Shown piece after piece: positions 1 through 5,641 of a DNA stretch of 6,364 nucleotides. The notes below the pieces were generated by a model. The model saw only the letters and a program-made list of their open reading frames with translations. It was not told the DNA's origin and did not search any database. The stretch's first letter is position 1. Every line of letters starts with the position of its first letter. The position numbers were made by a program, and so were the translations under genes. The stretch is from the NCBI GenBank assembly GCA_017453705.1, contig JAFTEK010000168.1:1-6364 (forward strand), read 5' to 3'. The stretch is from Treponema sp. Its GTDB lineage: Bacteria > Spirochaetota > Spirochaetia > Treponematales > Treponemataceae.

Positions 1-559
1 CGATAGCCTTAAGCTCACGGGTCATTTCCTCCAAATCTTTTGCCGTCTTAGCAATGCTGTCAAACGGCATACTCATGGCAACCCCACCGCCTTGGGTCGT
101 GGTCTTAAGCTCCATCAACGCAGACCCCAGAGCTTTTGTGTTCTGGCGGGATGAATCAGGGTTTAAAGCCCCCCATGAGAAGGAGTTATTAAAGTCAACA
201 AGCTTTTTTACCTTGGCCGTCGGCAGCTGCTCCACCGAGAATTTTACATAGGTGCAGATAAAATCCACCATATTCTCGTACTGGCCAAGCCTTATTCCCA
301 GCTGAGTGGCTCGCTCTGTATCATTGAAAGCTGAGTCCTCAATCGGGGCAACGTCAGTAATCTTTTTGTCATTCTTGTAGGGATCAGGCGTAATCAAGGA
401 ACGCCTCTGAAGCGCGTTTGTAAGGTTCTTTACAAAAATCAGATGATTGCGGTAGCCTTCCTGTACCTTGGGCAGCACGTTGCTGTTGAACCATGCAACT
501 TTGTCATCCACAGCCTTCACAATCTTTGCGTTGATATCCTCGTTCTCTGCACTTCCCAT
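1..559 (-). CDS. Conserved hypothetical protein, 3' end cut by window edge
   Basis: Reading the minus strand from the ATG at 559 gives 186 uninterrupted codons that run off the left edge, so only the N-terminal part is visible. The protein starts MGSAENEDINAKIVKAVDDK. It is rich in charged residues and predicted helices, and has no signal peptide, membrane segment or Cys-rich motif, so it should be cytosolic. A region at residues 54-70 (SLITPDPYKNDKKITDV) and one at 87-112 (LGIRLGQYENMVDFICTYVKFSVEQL) look like conserved blocks. From memory it resembles a hypothetical protein found in treponemes, but this is unverified and no function is known to me. An AGGA lies 11 bases before the ATG, a weak ribosome site. 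It diverges from ptsN, so the two may share control of the spacer. The long open frame and the promoter-like spacer make the gene itself convincing. Confidence 0.8.
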   Translation of the reverse strand, partial: MGSAENEDINAKIVKAVDDKVAWFNSNVLPKVQEGYRNHLIFVKNLTNALQRRSLITPDPYKNDKKITDVAPIEDSAFNDTERATQLGIRLGQYENMVDFICTYVKFSVEQLPTAKVKKLVDFNNSFSWGALNPDSSRQNTKALGSALMELKTTTQGGGVAMSMPFDSIAKTAKDLEEMTRELKAI

Positions 560-638
560 AAATCGATACGTCCTGTAAAAGTTATAACCCTCTTCTTTTA
601 TCGGTGGGTTTCCAACCTTTCCTCACCCCTTCCCAACT

Positions 639-667
639 ATGATATACTAGTTTTGGCATTAGAACAA
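639..667 (-). promoter_or_regulatory. Candidate promoter of the truncated minus-strand gene
   Basis: On the minus strand TTGTTC (662-667) is separated by 17 bases from TATCAT (639-644), one mismatch from the consensus -10. Transcription would start near 632, giving a leader of about 73 bases with a purine-rich stretch before the ATG at 559. The -35 is poor. A TATAAC at 582-587 is an alternative -10 without a good -35. Confidence 0.3.
640..648 (+). promoter_or_regulatory. Candidate extended -10 promoter upstream of ptsN
   Basis: TGATATACT matches the extended -10 pattern TGnTATAAT with one mismatch in the hexamer. No clear -35 is present (TTTCCT at 618-623 at best), which extended -10 promoters can tolerate. 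Transcription would start near 655 and give ptsN a leader of about 96 bases containing a 7-bp hairpin (671-677 with 691-697). It overlaps the candidate -10 of the opposite strand at 639-644, so the two could exclude each other. Confidence 0.35.
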
Positions 668-714
668 GAGGGAAAAACATTGCTAACGATTTTTTCCAAA
701 ATGTCTTTTTTTCC

Positions 715-743
715 TTGACAATTTTTAATTCTGAACATAAAAT
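715..743 (+). promoter_or_regulatory. Strong sigma70-type promoter abutting the ptsN start
   Basis: TTGACA (715-720) is a perfect -35. It is followed by a 17-base spacer and TAAAAT (738-743), one mismatch from the consensus -10. T-rich DNA at 690-712 just upstream could act as an UP element. The expected transcription start is about 749-751, on or next to the ptsN ATG at 751, which would make the message leaderless. Confidence 0.6.
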
Positions 744-750
744 TAGAGCT

Positions 751-1197
751 ATGGACTTAAGAACTGTATTGACGCCGGAGACGGTAGAACTTCATTTGAA
801 GGGAACAAAGAAAGAAGAGATTATAGATGAATTGTTGGATGTCCTTGTGAAGGCTGGAAAGGTAACAGACAAGGATGCCGCAAGGGAGTGTGTCCTTGAC
901 CGCGAGCGCAAGATGTCCACGGGAATGAAACACGGAATCGCCATCCCACATGGCAAGACAGACACAGTGTCCGATTTGGTGGCATGTATCGGAATTTCAG
1001 ACAACCCTGTAGACTTTGACAGTTTGGATCAAGACCCCTGCCGGATTTTTATAATGACTCTCTCCCCTGTCAACAAGACTGGGCCGCATTTGCAGTTCTT
1101 GGCGGAAGTCAGCCTCCTCTTCAAGTCAGCCGACAAGAGGGTGCAGATTCTGAATACAACGGACAAGGCCGAAATCATTAAGATTCTGACCGAATAG
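751..1197 (+). CDS. ptsN: PTS EIIA protein of the PtsN (nitrogen-regulatory/fructose) family
   Basis: A 148-residue single-domain EIIA of the fructose/mannitol type, about the usual length of PtsN. The active-site histidine is visible in GIAIPHGK (His67), preceded by the conserved block LDRERKMSTGMKHG. A second conserved histidine sits in GPHLQFL (His113). In characterised relatives the first histidine accepts phosphate from HPr or NPr, and the protein acts as a regulator through partner binding, not as a transporter. No EIIB or EIIC domain follows, which fits a regulatory role; the regulated target cannot be told from this window. I start at ATG 751 (MDLRTVLTPE), where family similarity begins. 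An in-frame TTG at 715 would add 12 residues, but it lies within the -35 box and has no ribosome site. ATG 751 also lacks a good Shine-Dalgarno, with only AGAG two bases away. Monocistronic: a terminator follows and gltA converges. Confidence 0.93.
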   Translation: MDLRTVLTPETVELHLKGTKKEEIIDELLDVLVKAGKVTDKDAARECVLDRERKMSTGMKHGIAIPHGKTDTVSDLVACIGISDNPVDFDSLDQDPCRIFIMTLSPVNKTGPHLQFLAEVSLLFKSADKRVQILNTTDKAEIIKILTE

Positions 1198-1287
1198 CTA
1201 GCCGTAGCAGACTGGACATATTGTTCCTGTTCGTTTTCATAGATAGGCAGACGGTGTTACCGCCCGCTTAGGGTTTTCTCCTTATTT

Positions 1288-1325
1288 CTCCCTCCATCCC
1301 TGTCAGATGGAGGGAGTTTCTTTTT
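1288..1325 (+). terminator. Intrinsic terminator of ptsN
   Basis: CTCCCTCCATC (1288-1298) pairs perfectly with GATGGAGGGAG (1306-1316), an 11-bp stem around a 7-base loop. It is followed by TTTCTTTTT (1317-1325). It lies 90 bases after the ptsN stop. On the minus strand the same hairpin follows gltA by about 40 bases but lacks a U-rich tail there, so it should work mainly for ptsN and at most stabilise the 3' end of gltA mRNA. Confidence 0.88.
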
Positions 1326-1357
1326 CTCCCAGCATAGAAAAGCTCAGAGATACAATG

Positions 1358-2785
1358 TCAATCAGAAGGCCCTGCCGTCGTAACAGCATCTGACGGGCTG
1401 GCGGCAGGCATTCCCTCCTGCTCCACACGCTCCTCCATAGGAACATAGGCTCTCTCCGTAGAGACATTCTTGTAGGCAGGGCGGTAAATACGGCCTCCCG
1501 CAACAATTTCCTCTATACGGTGGGCAGACCAGCCTGAAATTCTAGCGATAGCAAACAGGGGAGTAAACAACTCACGCGGAATGTTCAGCATCGTGTAAAC
1601 AAAACCAGAATAGAAGTCCACGTTTGTACAGATTTTCTTCTCGCTACCGTGGAATTCCTCCAGAATCTTTGGAGCCAGCATCTCTATGCTTCTGTAAAGG
1701 TTAAACTCCTCCTCGCAGCCCTTCTCCTTGGCAAGCTCCCCGGCCTTGTCACGGAGCAAGGTAGCCCTCGGATCGCTTATCGTGTAAACCGCATGACCCT
1801 GCCCATAAATCAAGCCTGTATGGTCAAAAGCCTCTTTGCGGGCAATCTTGCGCAAATATTCCGCGATTTCGTTCTCGTTGGACCAGTCGTGGACATTGGC
1901 CTTTATGTCATCCATCATCTCCATGACACGGATATTGGCACCTCCATGCCTGCGTCCCTTTAGAGAACCGACCGCCGCAGCGATAGCCGAGTAAGTATCC
2001 GTGTCCGCAGATGAAACCACGTGGACAGTAAGAGAAGAGTTGTTTCCTCCTCCATGCTCCGCATGAAGAATCAAGGCCAAATCCAGAATCTCCGCCTCAC
2101 TCTGAGTGTAGCTCCGGTCACTGCGAATAAGGCGCAGGAAATTTTCCGCCGTGGAAAGTTCCGGCACAGGATTATGGATATACATGCTCTTTCCGTCATA
2201 GTAACGCCTTTTTGCCTGATAACCATAAGCCGCCAGCGTAGAAAAGCGGGAAATCAGCTCAATGCACTGGCGCAATATATTTGCGACATCGCGGTTCTCC
2301 GGATCCGGATCGTAGGAATAGGAGGCCAGAACCCCACGGGCAATCTTGTTCATTATGTCGCAGGAAGGAGCCTTCATTATCATGTCCTCGGTGAAATTCG
2401 GAGGCAGAGTCCTGAGCTCACCCAGGAAAGACTTGAATTCGTCCAGCTGCCCCCTTGTGGGCAAGTCACCGAACAACAGGAGGTAGGCACACTGCTCAAA
2501 GCCGAACTCATGGCGGCTCTCTATGTCCCGTACTATATCCTCAACGCTGTATCCACGGTATATCAGCTTTCCAGGAACAGCAACCTTCTTACCGTCCTGA
2601 ACTTCATAGCCCACGACATCTCCTATCCGAGTAAGACCAACCAGAACTCCGCGCCCATCTGCATAGCGCAAGCCCCTCTTAACATCGTATTTTGCATACA
2701 GGCCATGGTCTATGGGGTCGTTCCTTTGAGCCAATATAGAAAGCTTGTTGATAAAGCCATTGCTTTCTTCCGTATTATTTTGCAT
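1358..2785 (-). CDS. gltA: Citrate synthase
   Basis: A 475-residue enzyme of the standard (Si-type) citrate synthase family, condensing acetyl-CoA with oxaloacetate to citrate in the cytosol. The catalytic triad known from the family is present: His244 in HAEHGGGNNSS, His280 in RRHGGANIRVMEMM, and Asp338 in GQGHAVYTISDPRATLL. His331 and Arg340 fall in the same substrate-binding segment, and the C-terminal block ARISGWSAHRIEE (414-426) is typical. The large domain begins around residue 30. A 2-methylcitrate synthase role cannot be excluded by sequence alone. Residues from about 451 form an Ala/Ser/Pro-rich tail (ending AASPSDAVTTAGPSD) beyond the usual end. The frame is open upstream to 2998, but the promoter at 2829-2857 lies within that extension. 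ATG 2785 (MQNNTEESNGF) is therefore the start, with GGGGG 6 bases upstream as a weak ribosome site. No other citrate-cycle gene is in view, so the enzyme may serve glutamate synthesis. Confidence 0.95.
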   Translation of the reverse strand: MQNNTEESNGFINKLSILAQRNDPIDHGLYAKYDVKRGLRYADGRGVLVGLTRIGDVVGYEVQDGKKVAVPGKLIYRGYSVEDIVRDIESRHEFGFEQCAYLLLFGDLPTRGQLDEFKSFLGELRTLPPNFTEDMIMKAPSCDIMNKIARGVLASYSYDPDPENRDVANILRQCIELISRFSTLAAYGYQAKRRYYDGKSMYIHNPVPELSTAENFLRLIRSDRSYTQSEAEILDLALILHAEHGGGNNSSLTVHVVSSADTDTYSAIAAAVGSLKGRRHGGANIRVMEMMDDIKANVHDWSNENEIAEYLRKIARKEAFDHTGLIYGQGHAVYTISDPRATLLRDKAGELAKEKGCEEEFNLYRSIEMLAPKILEEFHGSEKKICTNVDFYSGFVYTMLNIPRELFTPLFAIARISGWSAHRIEEIVAGGRIYRPAYKNVSTERAYVPMEERVEQEGMPAASPSDAVTTAGPSD

Positions 2786-2801
2786 ACACAGCCCCCAAAA
2801 A

Positions 2802-2815
2802 GCAGAAAATTCTGC
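2802..2815. repeat. 14-bp dyad in the gltA leader
   Basis: GCAGAA (2802-2807) and TTCTGC (2810-2815) form a perfect 6-bp inverted repeat with a 2-base centre. It lies about 7-20 bases after the predicted gltA transcription start and about 17 bases before the start codon. It could be an operator half of a two-site system with the palindrome at 2823-2836, or a small leader hairpin. Chance occurrence is possible at this size. Confidence 0.35.
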
Positions 2816-2822
2816 ATAATAA

Positions 2823-2836
2823 TGTATAATTATACA
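2823..2836. promoter_or_regulatory. Perfect palindrome covering the gltA -10 box, candidate operator
   Basis: TGTATAATTATACA is a perfect 14-bp palindrome and contains the gltA -10 hexamer (2829-2834 on the minus strand). By symmetry it also presents TATAAT on the plus strand at 2825-2830, though no -35 is seen there. A dimeric repressor bound here would block the promoter. AT-rich -10 regions form palindromes by chance fairly easily, so the call is tentative. Confidence 0.4.
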
Positions 2837-2857
2837 AAAAAAAGCGTATTGTTTCAA
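2829..2857 (-). promoter_or_regulatory. gltA promoter, near consensus
   Basis: On the minus strand TTGAAA (2852-2857), a 17-base spacer with a run of eight T, then a perfect TATAAT (2829-2834). Transcription would begin near 2822, leaving a leader of about 37 bases to ATG 2785. This fixes the gltA start downstream of the promoter and makes gltA independent of the EEP gene. Confidence 0.75.
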
Positions 2858-2869
2858 TAGTACGTGCCA

Positions 2870-2987
2870 GAGAGCCATGGAAAGCTGTTTTTGTGAAACA
2901 AACCCATCAGTAAAAACGTATTCCCGCGAGGTGTCCCCATACGTTTTTATTGCATCTCGAAGTGCAAAAAACTGTTTTCCGGCTCTC
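2870..2987. repeat. Nested inverted repeat (foldback) between EEP gene and gltA
   Basis: The inner arms TAAAAACGTAT (2911-2921) and ATACGTTTTTA (2939-2949) are perfect 11-bp complements around a 17-base GC-rich loop. The outer arms 2870-2892 and 2965-2987 also pair, imperfectly. Both begin GAGAGCC when read inward, then share GGAAA and GTTTTT, with a 2-base insertion (AT at 2877-2878) and a few mismatches. The two unpaired segments between inner and outer arms have nearly the same length (18 and 17 bases), so the whole 118 bases is symmetric. It could be a miniature mobile foldback, a regulatory region, or a weak terminator for the EEP gene, whose stop lies about 74 bases upstream. Nothing seen encodes a transposase. 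Confidence 0.6.
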
Positions 2988-3060
2988 AAAACGGACAAAA
3001 TGATTTCCTGATGCCAGACATCGGGGGTTCCAAGGGACTTGCCCAGCTTCTAGAGACACC

Positions 3061-4098
3061 CTAGAACGTCACAGTGCACGATATAGGAAGATGGTCGGAA
3101 TATCCCCATCCGCTCCAGAGCTTATACTTCTTGGGAACCATGCTGTCCTGCTGGCACCAAGGCCCTGCGGTTTCCACACAAAAGTCCTCAAGCCAAATCC
3201 TCCCAGAATAAAAAAAGCCGTCTATCCTTGACCATTCATCCTTATAGTAGTAGCTGCCTGGCCCCTGCAAATCCCCATCACCATAAAACCAGGGACTGCC
3301 GACAGAAGATATGTTTTCCCCTGACCTGAGAAGCACGGATCCGTCATTCCCAATCTCGAAATCCAGTATGTCACGGTTAAAGTCCCCACAAGCCAGTGCA
3401 GGATCTTGCCCCAGTTCCTCCAGACAGCTTTCAAGCAGGGCTTCCTGTGCATTCCGCCAGCACTCACTCGCATCCCTGCCACCTGACATACTCTTCCAGT
3501 GGTTCAGCAAAAGGACAAAAGACCTTCCGCCTTTTACAACGGAAACCCTCATAATAGGACGCAAAGACGGCCTGGACATGACAGCCGAAGAACGGACATC
3601 CAGCCCATGACAGCTCAGTTCCTCAAGGGGATAGCGGGACAGGACTGCACAGCCCAGAGAAGAGCCTGTCTCCTTGGAAAAAGCAGCCCAACGGTAACGG
3701 CTCCTGAAAGGCATACTGGAGAACAAATAGTTGCTTATGTCCTGCAGGACGGCCTCGTTTTCAAGCTCCACAAGGGCAACAACATCCGCATCCAGCTTGG
3801 ACAGGCAGTCGCACAGCCGCCTGAGCCTCTCGGAGTAAGCCGCCTCTCCCCAGACCTTGCTCTTGATAAAGTCATCGTACTCACAGCCATCCCTTTTGGC
3901 GTCAAAGAAAGTCTGCACATTCCAGCTTACAAGCCGGATTCTCTCCTCTTGGTTCCCGGTCACAGGCAACTTTAAAAGCCCCTTGCAGGAACAGCATAAC
4001 AGGGCGGTCAACAGCAGCGAAGACAGTACGGCGGCGCGCCGGACACGCAGCCGGCAGGAGCCGGCACACGCAATCATAATTTCTTTTGCATATCTCAT
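3061..4098 (-). CDS. Exported endonuclease/exonuclease/phosphatase (EEP) family protein, putative lipoprotein
   Basis: A 345-residue protein with the metal-dependent EEP (DNase I-like) fold. The family's motifs appear in order: SWNVQTFF (Asn60), ALVELEN (metal-binding Glu111), LLNHWKS (His200), CGDFNRD (Asp239, Asn241), SRIDGFF (Asp293) and SDHLPI (Asp335, His336). All key residues are present, so it should be active on a phosphodiester or phosphate ester, but nucleic acid, lipid or other substrate cannot be told. The N-terminus has a basic stretch (RLRVRR) and a hydrophobic run (residues 22-34) ending LLCCSC. This looks like a signal peptide with a loose spirochaete-type lipobox, most likely Cys38, with Cys35 or Cys36 as alternatives. 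It would act outside the inner membrane. ATG 4098 has only a distant AGGA, partly inside a palindrome; ATG 4077 is an alternative start that keeps the signal. No clear terminator follows. Confidence 0.88.
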   Translation of the reverse strand: MRYAKEIMIACAGSCRLRVRRAAVLSSLLLTALLCCSCKGLLKLPVTGNQEERIRLVSWNVQTFFDAKRDGCEYDDFIKSKVWGEAAYSERLRRLCDCLSKLDADVVALVELENEAVLQDISNYLFSSMPFRSRYRWAAFSKETGSSLGCAVLSRYPLEELSCHGLDVRSSAVMSRPSLRPIMRVSVVKGGRSFVLLLNHWKSMSGGRDASECWRNAQEALLESCLEELGQDPALACGDFNRDILDFEIGNDGSVLLRSGENISSVGSPWFYGDGDLQGPGSYYYKDEWSRIDGFFYSGRIWLEDFCVETAGPWCQQDSMVPKKYKLWSGWGYSDHLPISCTVTF

Positions 4099-4106
4099 GC
4101 AAACAC

Positions 4107-4125
4107 TATCTGTCCTGGACAGATA
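4107..4125. promoter_or_regulatory. Perfect 19-bp palindrome before the EEP gene, candidate operator or RNA hairpin
   Basis: TATCTGTCC (4107-4115) and GGACAGATA (4117-4125) are exact complements around one central base, ending 8 bases before ATG 4098. As DNA it looks like an operator. A weak promoter, CTGACA (minus strand, 4130-4135) with GATAGT (4105-4110) at 19-base spacing, would bracket it. As RNA the AGGA ribosome-site candidate would be locked in the hairpin. It lacks the U-tail of a terminator. Confidence 0.6.
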
Positions 4126-4174
4126 AAAATGTCAGCTTTGCTAGCAGGGGAAAAAAAAACTAGCGAGGCAGATT

Positions 4175-4198
4175 AAAAAGAACCGGCTTTTGAAACCG
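4175..4198 (-). terminator. Probable terminator of the COG3014-like gene
   Basis: On the minus strand, a short hairpin CGGTTT/AAAGCCG (4184-4198) begins 4 bases after the stop codon and is followed by TTCTTTTT (4175-4182). A second, larger pairing, GAGGC (4165-4169) with GCCTC (4198-4202), is followed by nine T (4151-4159). The stems are short, but two U-runs directly after the gene support termination. This separates it from the EEP gene 103 bases downstream. Confidence 0.5.
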
Positions 4199-4201
4199 CC
4201 T

Positions 4202-5527
4202 CTAGCGGTCAATCACGTCATTCCCAAGATAAGAAGCTTCCAGCAGACAGAGCTTGCCTTCTTTCACACTGACATTCTTGAATTTCTTGCGATACATGAG
4301 CCTGCCCCCCTTCTCCTGATAGAATTCCATCGTTATGTCGTAGCGGCCAGGCTCCACTGTCAGCCCCCCGGCATCAGCCCTGGCGGGGAAATACCTGGAC
4401 ATCCTCAGGTCAGCTGTCTCCGTTAGCCATGCGCTGACTTCACCCGCTATAGAAGCCAGCTGAAGAATCCCCCCGACCAAAGCGACACCTGGATCATCGC
4501 TGCTTGCCATGACGCTACCTATATCGCCAGCCAGCTCGCTGCTTAGCTGCTTAAAAATCATACGGGCAATGGCCTTGCTGTAAATGCTGGCGGAATGGGT
4601 CTGAAAGGTGTCCAGGGCGACATTCTCCAGACTTTCCAGCTGGCTCATGGAACTCTTGTAGGTCTTATGGGTCTCAAGGTTCACAGCCTTGACACCGACA
4701 AAGCCAACCTTAGGCCTGCGGGACTGCATGAAGGGTATGGCAACCACAGCGTTGAACACGATTGCGGGGAAGTAAATCTGGCTCTTGTAGGGACTGCCAT
4801 TGGAAAACGCCAGGGCATTTATCCTTGCCATGCCACTGGGCACATTCAAGTCTTCTTTGACCAGTCTGACAGGCTCATCAAAATCATAGAGCTTGCCTTG
4901 GGTTATAAAGGCATCATGCAAAAAACGCGCCGCGCTCAGAGCCGCGTCCATGTCCCCGTCAGCCCTGTGATAAAGCAGGGCAAGGTACTGGCCAAGAGCG
5001 GAATTGTGAAAAGTGACGCTGACAGGACTGGAATCCGCATTCTCCGCCGCCTGCCTAGCCTTAACGAGGTCCGCCTCGTACCGCTGGGAGATATGCTGGG
5101 ACTTGTTCTCAAAACGGTTAATCTCAACAATCGCGTCCTCAAGCATCCCCAAATGATAATACGACAGGGACTTGAACAGGTTCAGATACAAGTCCTCGTA
5201 GTCCTCACCTGCATAATCAATAACCAAGTCATTTACAATGAAAGACTCTATAGACTGCCCAATGCTCTTCGCAAAGTATTCGTCTATCTTGCTTTCCGTC
5301 CGGGTCAGCTTCTTTATGGAGCTTGCGTAGTCACCTGTATAATAGGAAAGAAGTCCCTCGTCCAAGCCCTGGACAACCACGCTCTTCTTGCTGTACAGGT
5401 TCTTTGTATTCTTCTCTATATAGGAGAGCTGCGCGGCATAATCAATCGCCGCAAGCGGGGCAAAGGAAAAGACAAATACAAATGCCAGCATACAAAACAA
5501 AATCCGGCTTTTCAATGGCTGACCCAT
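4202..5527 (-). CDS. COG3014-like exported repeat protein
   Basis: A 441-residue protein I place tentatively in the COG3014 group of conserved exported proteins of unknown function. Residues 1-27 are a signal peptide: Lys6 and Arg8, then a hydrophobic core (9-25) with probable cleavage near LAA at 25-27. No lipobox is seen, so it is probably periplasmic or envelope-associated but not lipidated. Residues about 35-160 contain TPR-like helical pairs (EGLLSYYTGDYASSIKKL; LFKSLSYYHLGMLEDAIVEI). A conserved-looking C-terminal part includes FVGVKAVNLETHKTY and SASIYSKAIARMIFKQL (312-328), followed by a Gly/Ala hydrophobic stretch (346-362) and a beta-rich end (388-433). ATG 5527 is chosen because the signal peptide starts there; the frame is open to 5587, but the added residues look non-coding. 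Ribosome site weak. It diverges from the LpoB gene, a family it is often found beside as I recall. Confidence 0.75.
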   Translation of the reverse strand: MGQPLKSRILFCMLAFVFVFSFAPLAAIDYAAQLSYIEKNTKNLYSKKSVVVQGLDEGLLSYYTGDYASSIKKLTRTESKIDEYFAKSIGQSIESFIVNDLVIDYAGEDYEDLYLNLFKSLSYYHLGMLEDAIVEINRFENKSQHISQRYEADLVKARQAAENADSSPVSVTFHNSALGQYLALLYHRADGDMDAALSAARFLHDAFITQGKLYDFDEPVRLVKEDLNVPSGMARINALAFSNGSPYKSQIYFPAIVFNAVVAIPFMQSRRPKVGFVGVKAVNLETHKTYKSSMSQLESLENVALDTFQTHSASIYSKAIARMIFKQLSSELAGDIGSVMASSDDPGVALVGGILQLASIAGEVSAWLTETADLRMSRYFPARADAGGLTVEPGRYDITMEFYQEKGGRLMYRKKFKNVSVKEGKLCLLEASYLGNDVIDR

Positions 5528-5529
5528 AC

Positions 5530-5557
5530 TTGAACAACAAAGTTCCCGGTGAATAAT
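5530..5557 (+). promoter_or_regulatory. Candidate promoter of the LpoB gene
   Basis: TTGAAC (5530-5535), a 16-base spacer, then AATAAT (5552-5557), one mismatch from the consensus -10. Transcription would start near 5564, giving a leader of about 78 bases before ATG 5642. A second possible -35, TTGACT (5604-5609), has only a poor partner, TATGGA (5626-5631). No convincing minus-strand promoter for the COG3014-like gene was found in this spacer. Confidence 0.35.
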
Positions 5558-5641
5558 TACGAACAGGCAAGACATTTTTGTAATCAAATGTGGCTAGCGT
5601 TGTTTGACTATTCAAAGAGAACCGTTATGGAGAAAGACAAA

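Noticed and set aside
671..712. Attenuator-like hairpin (GGAAAAA/TTTTTCC) with T-run in the ptsN upstream region
   Set aside because: The stem is A/T-dominated with a 13-base loop and the T-run is 8 bases away; the T-rich DNA is more simply an UP-like tract for the 715-743 promoter.
715..750. N-terminal extension of ptsN from a TTG codon
   Set aside because: The TTG is part of a perfect -35 box, has no ribosome site, and the added 12 residues precede the point where PtsN similarity begins.
1251..1261. CGGT-GTT-ACCG mini hairpin after ptsN
   Set aside because: Only four base pairs and no T-run; the strong terminator at 1288-1325 explains the end of transcription.
2021..2860. 279-codon plus-strand open frame antisense to gltA
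   Set aside because: It is a shadow of the citrate synthase frame, has no recognisable protein features, and ends in the gltA promoter region.
2786..2998. 71-residue N-terminal extension of citrate synthase
   Set aside because: The stretch contains the near-consensus gltA promoter and the foldback repeat, and the residues look like translated non-coding DNA.
4595..5533. 312-codon plus-strand open frame antisense to the COG3014-like gene
   Set aside because: It mirrors the real minus-strand gene, which has a signal peptide and family-like blocks; the antisense product has neither.
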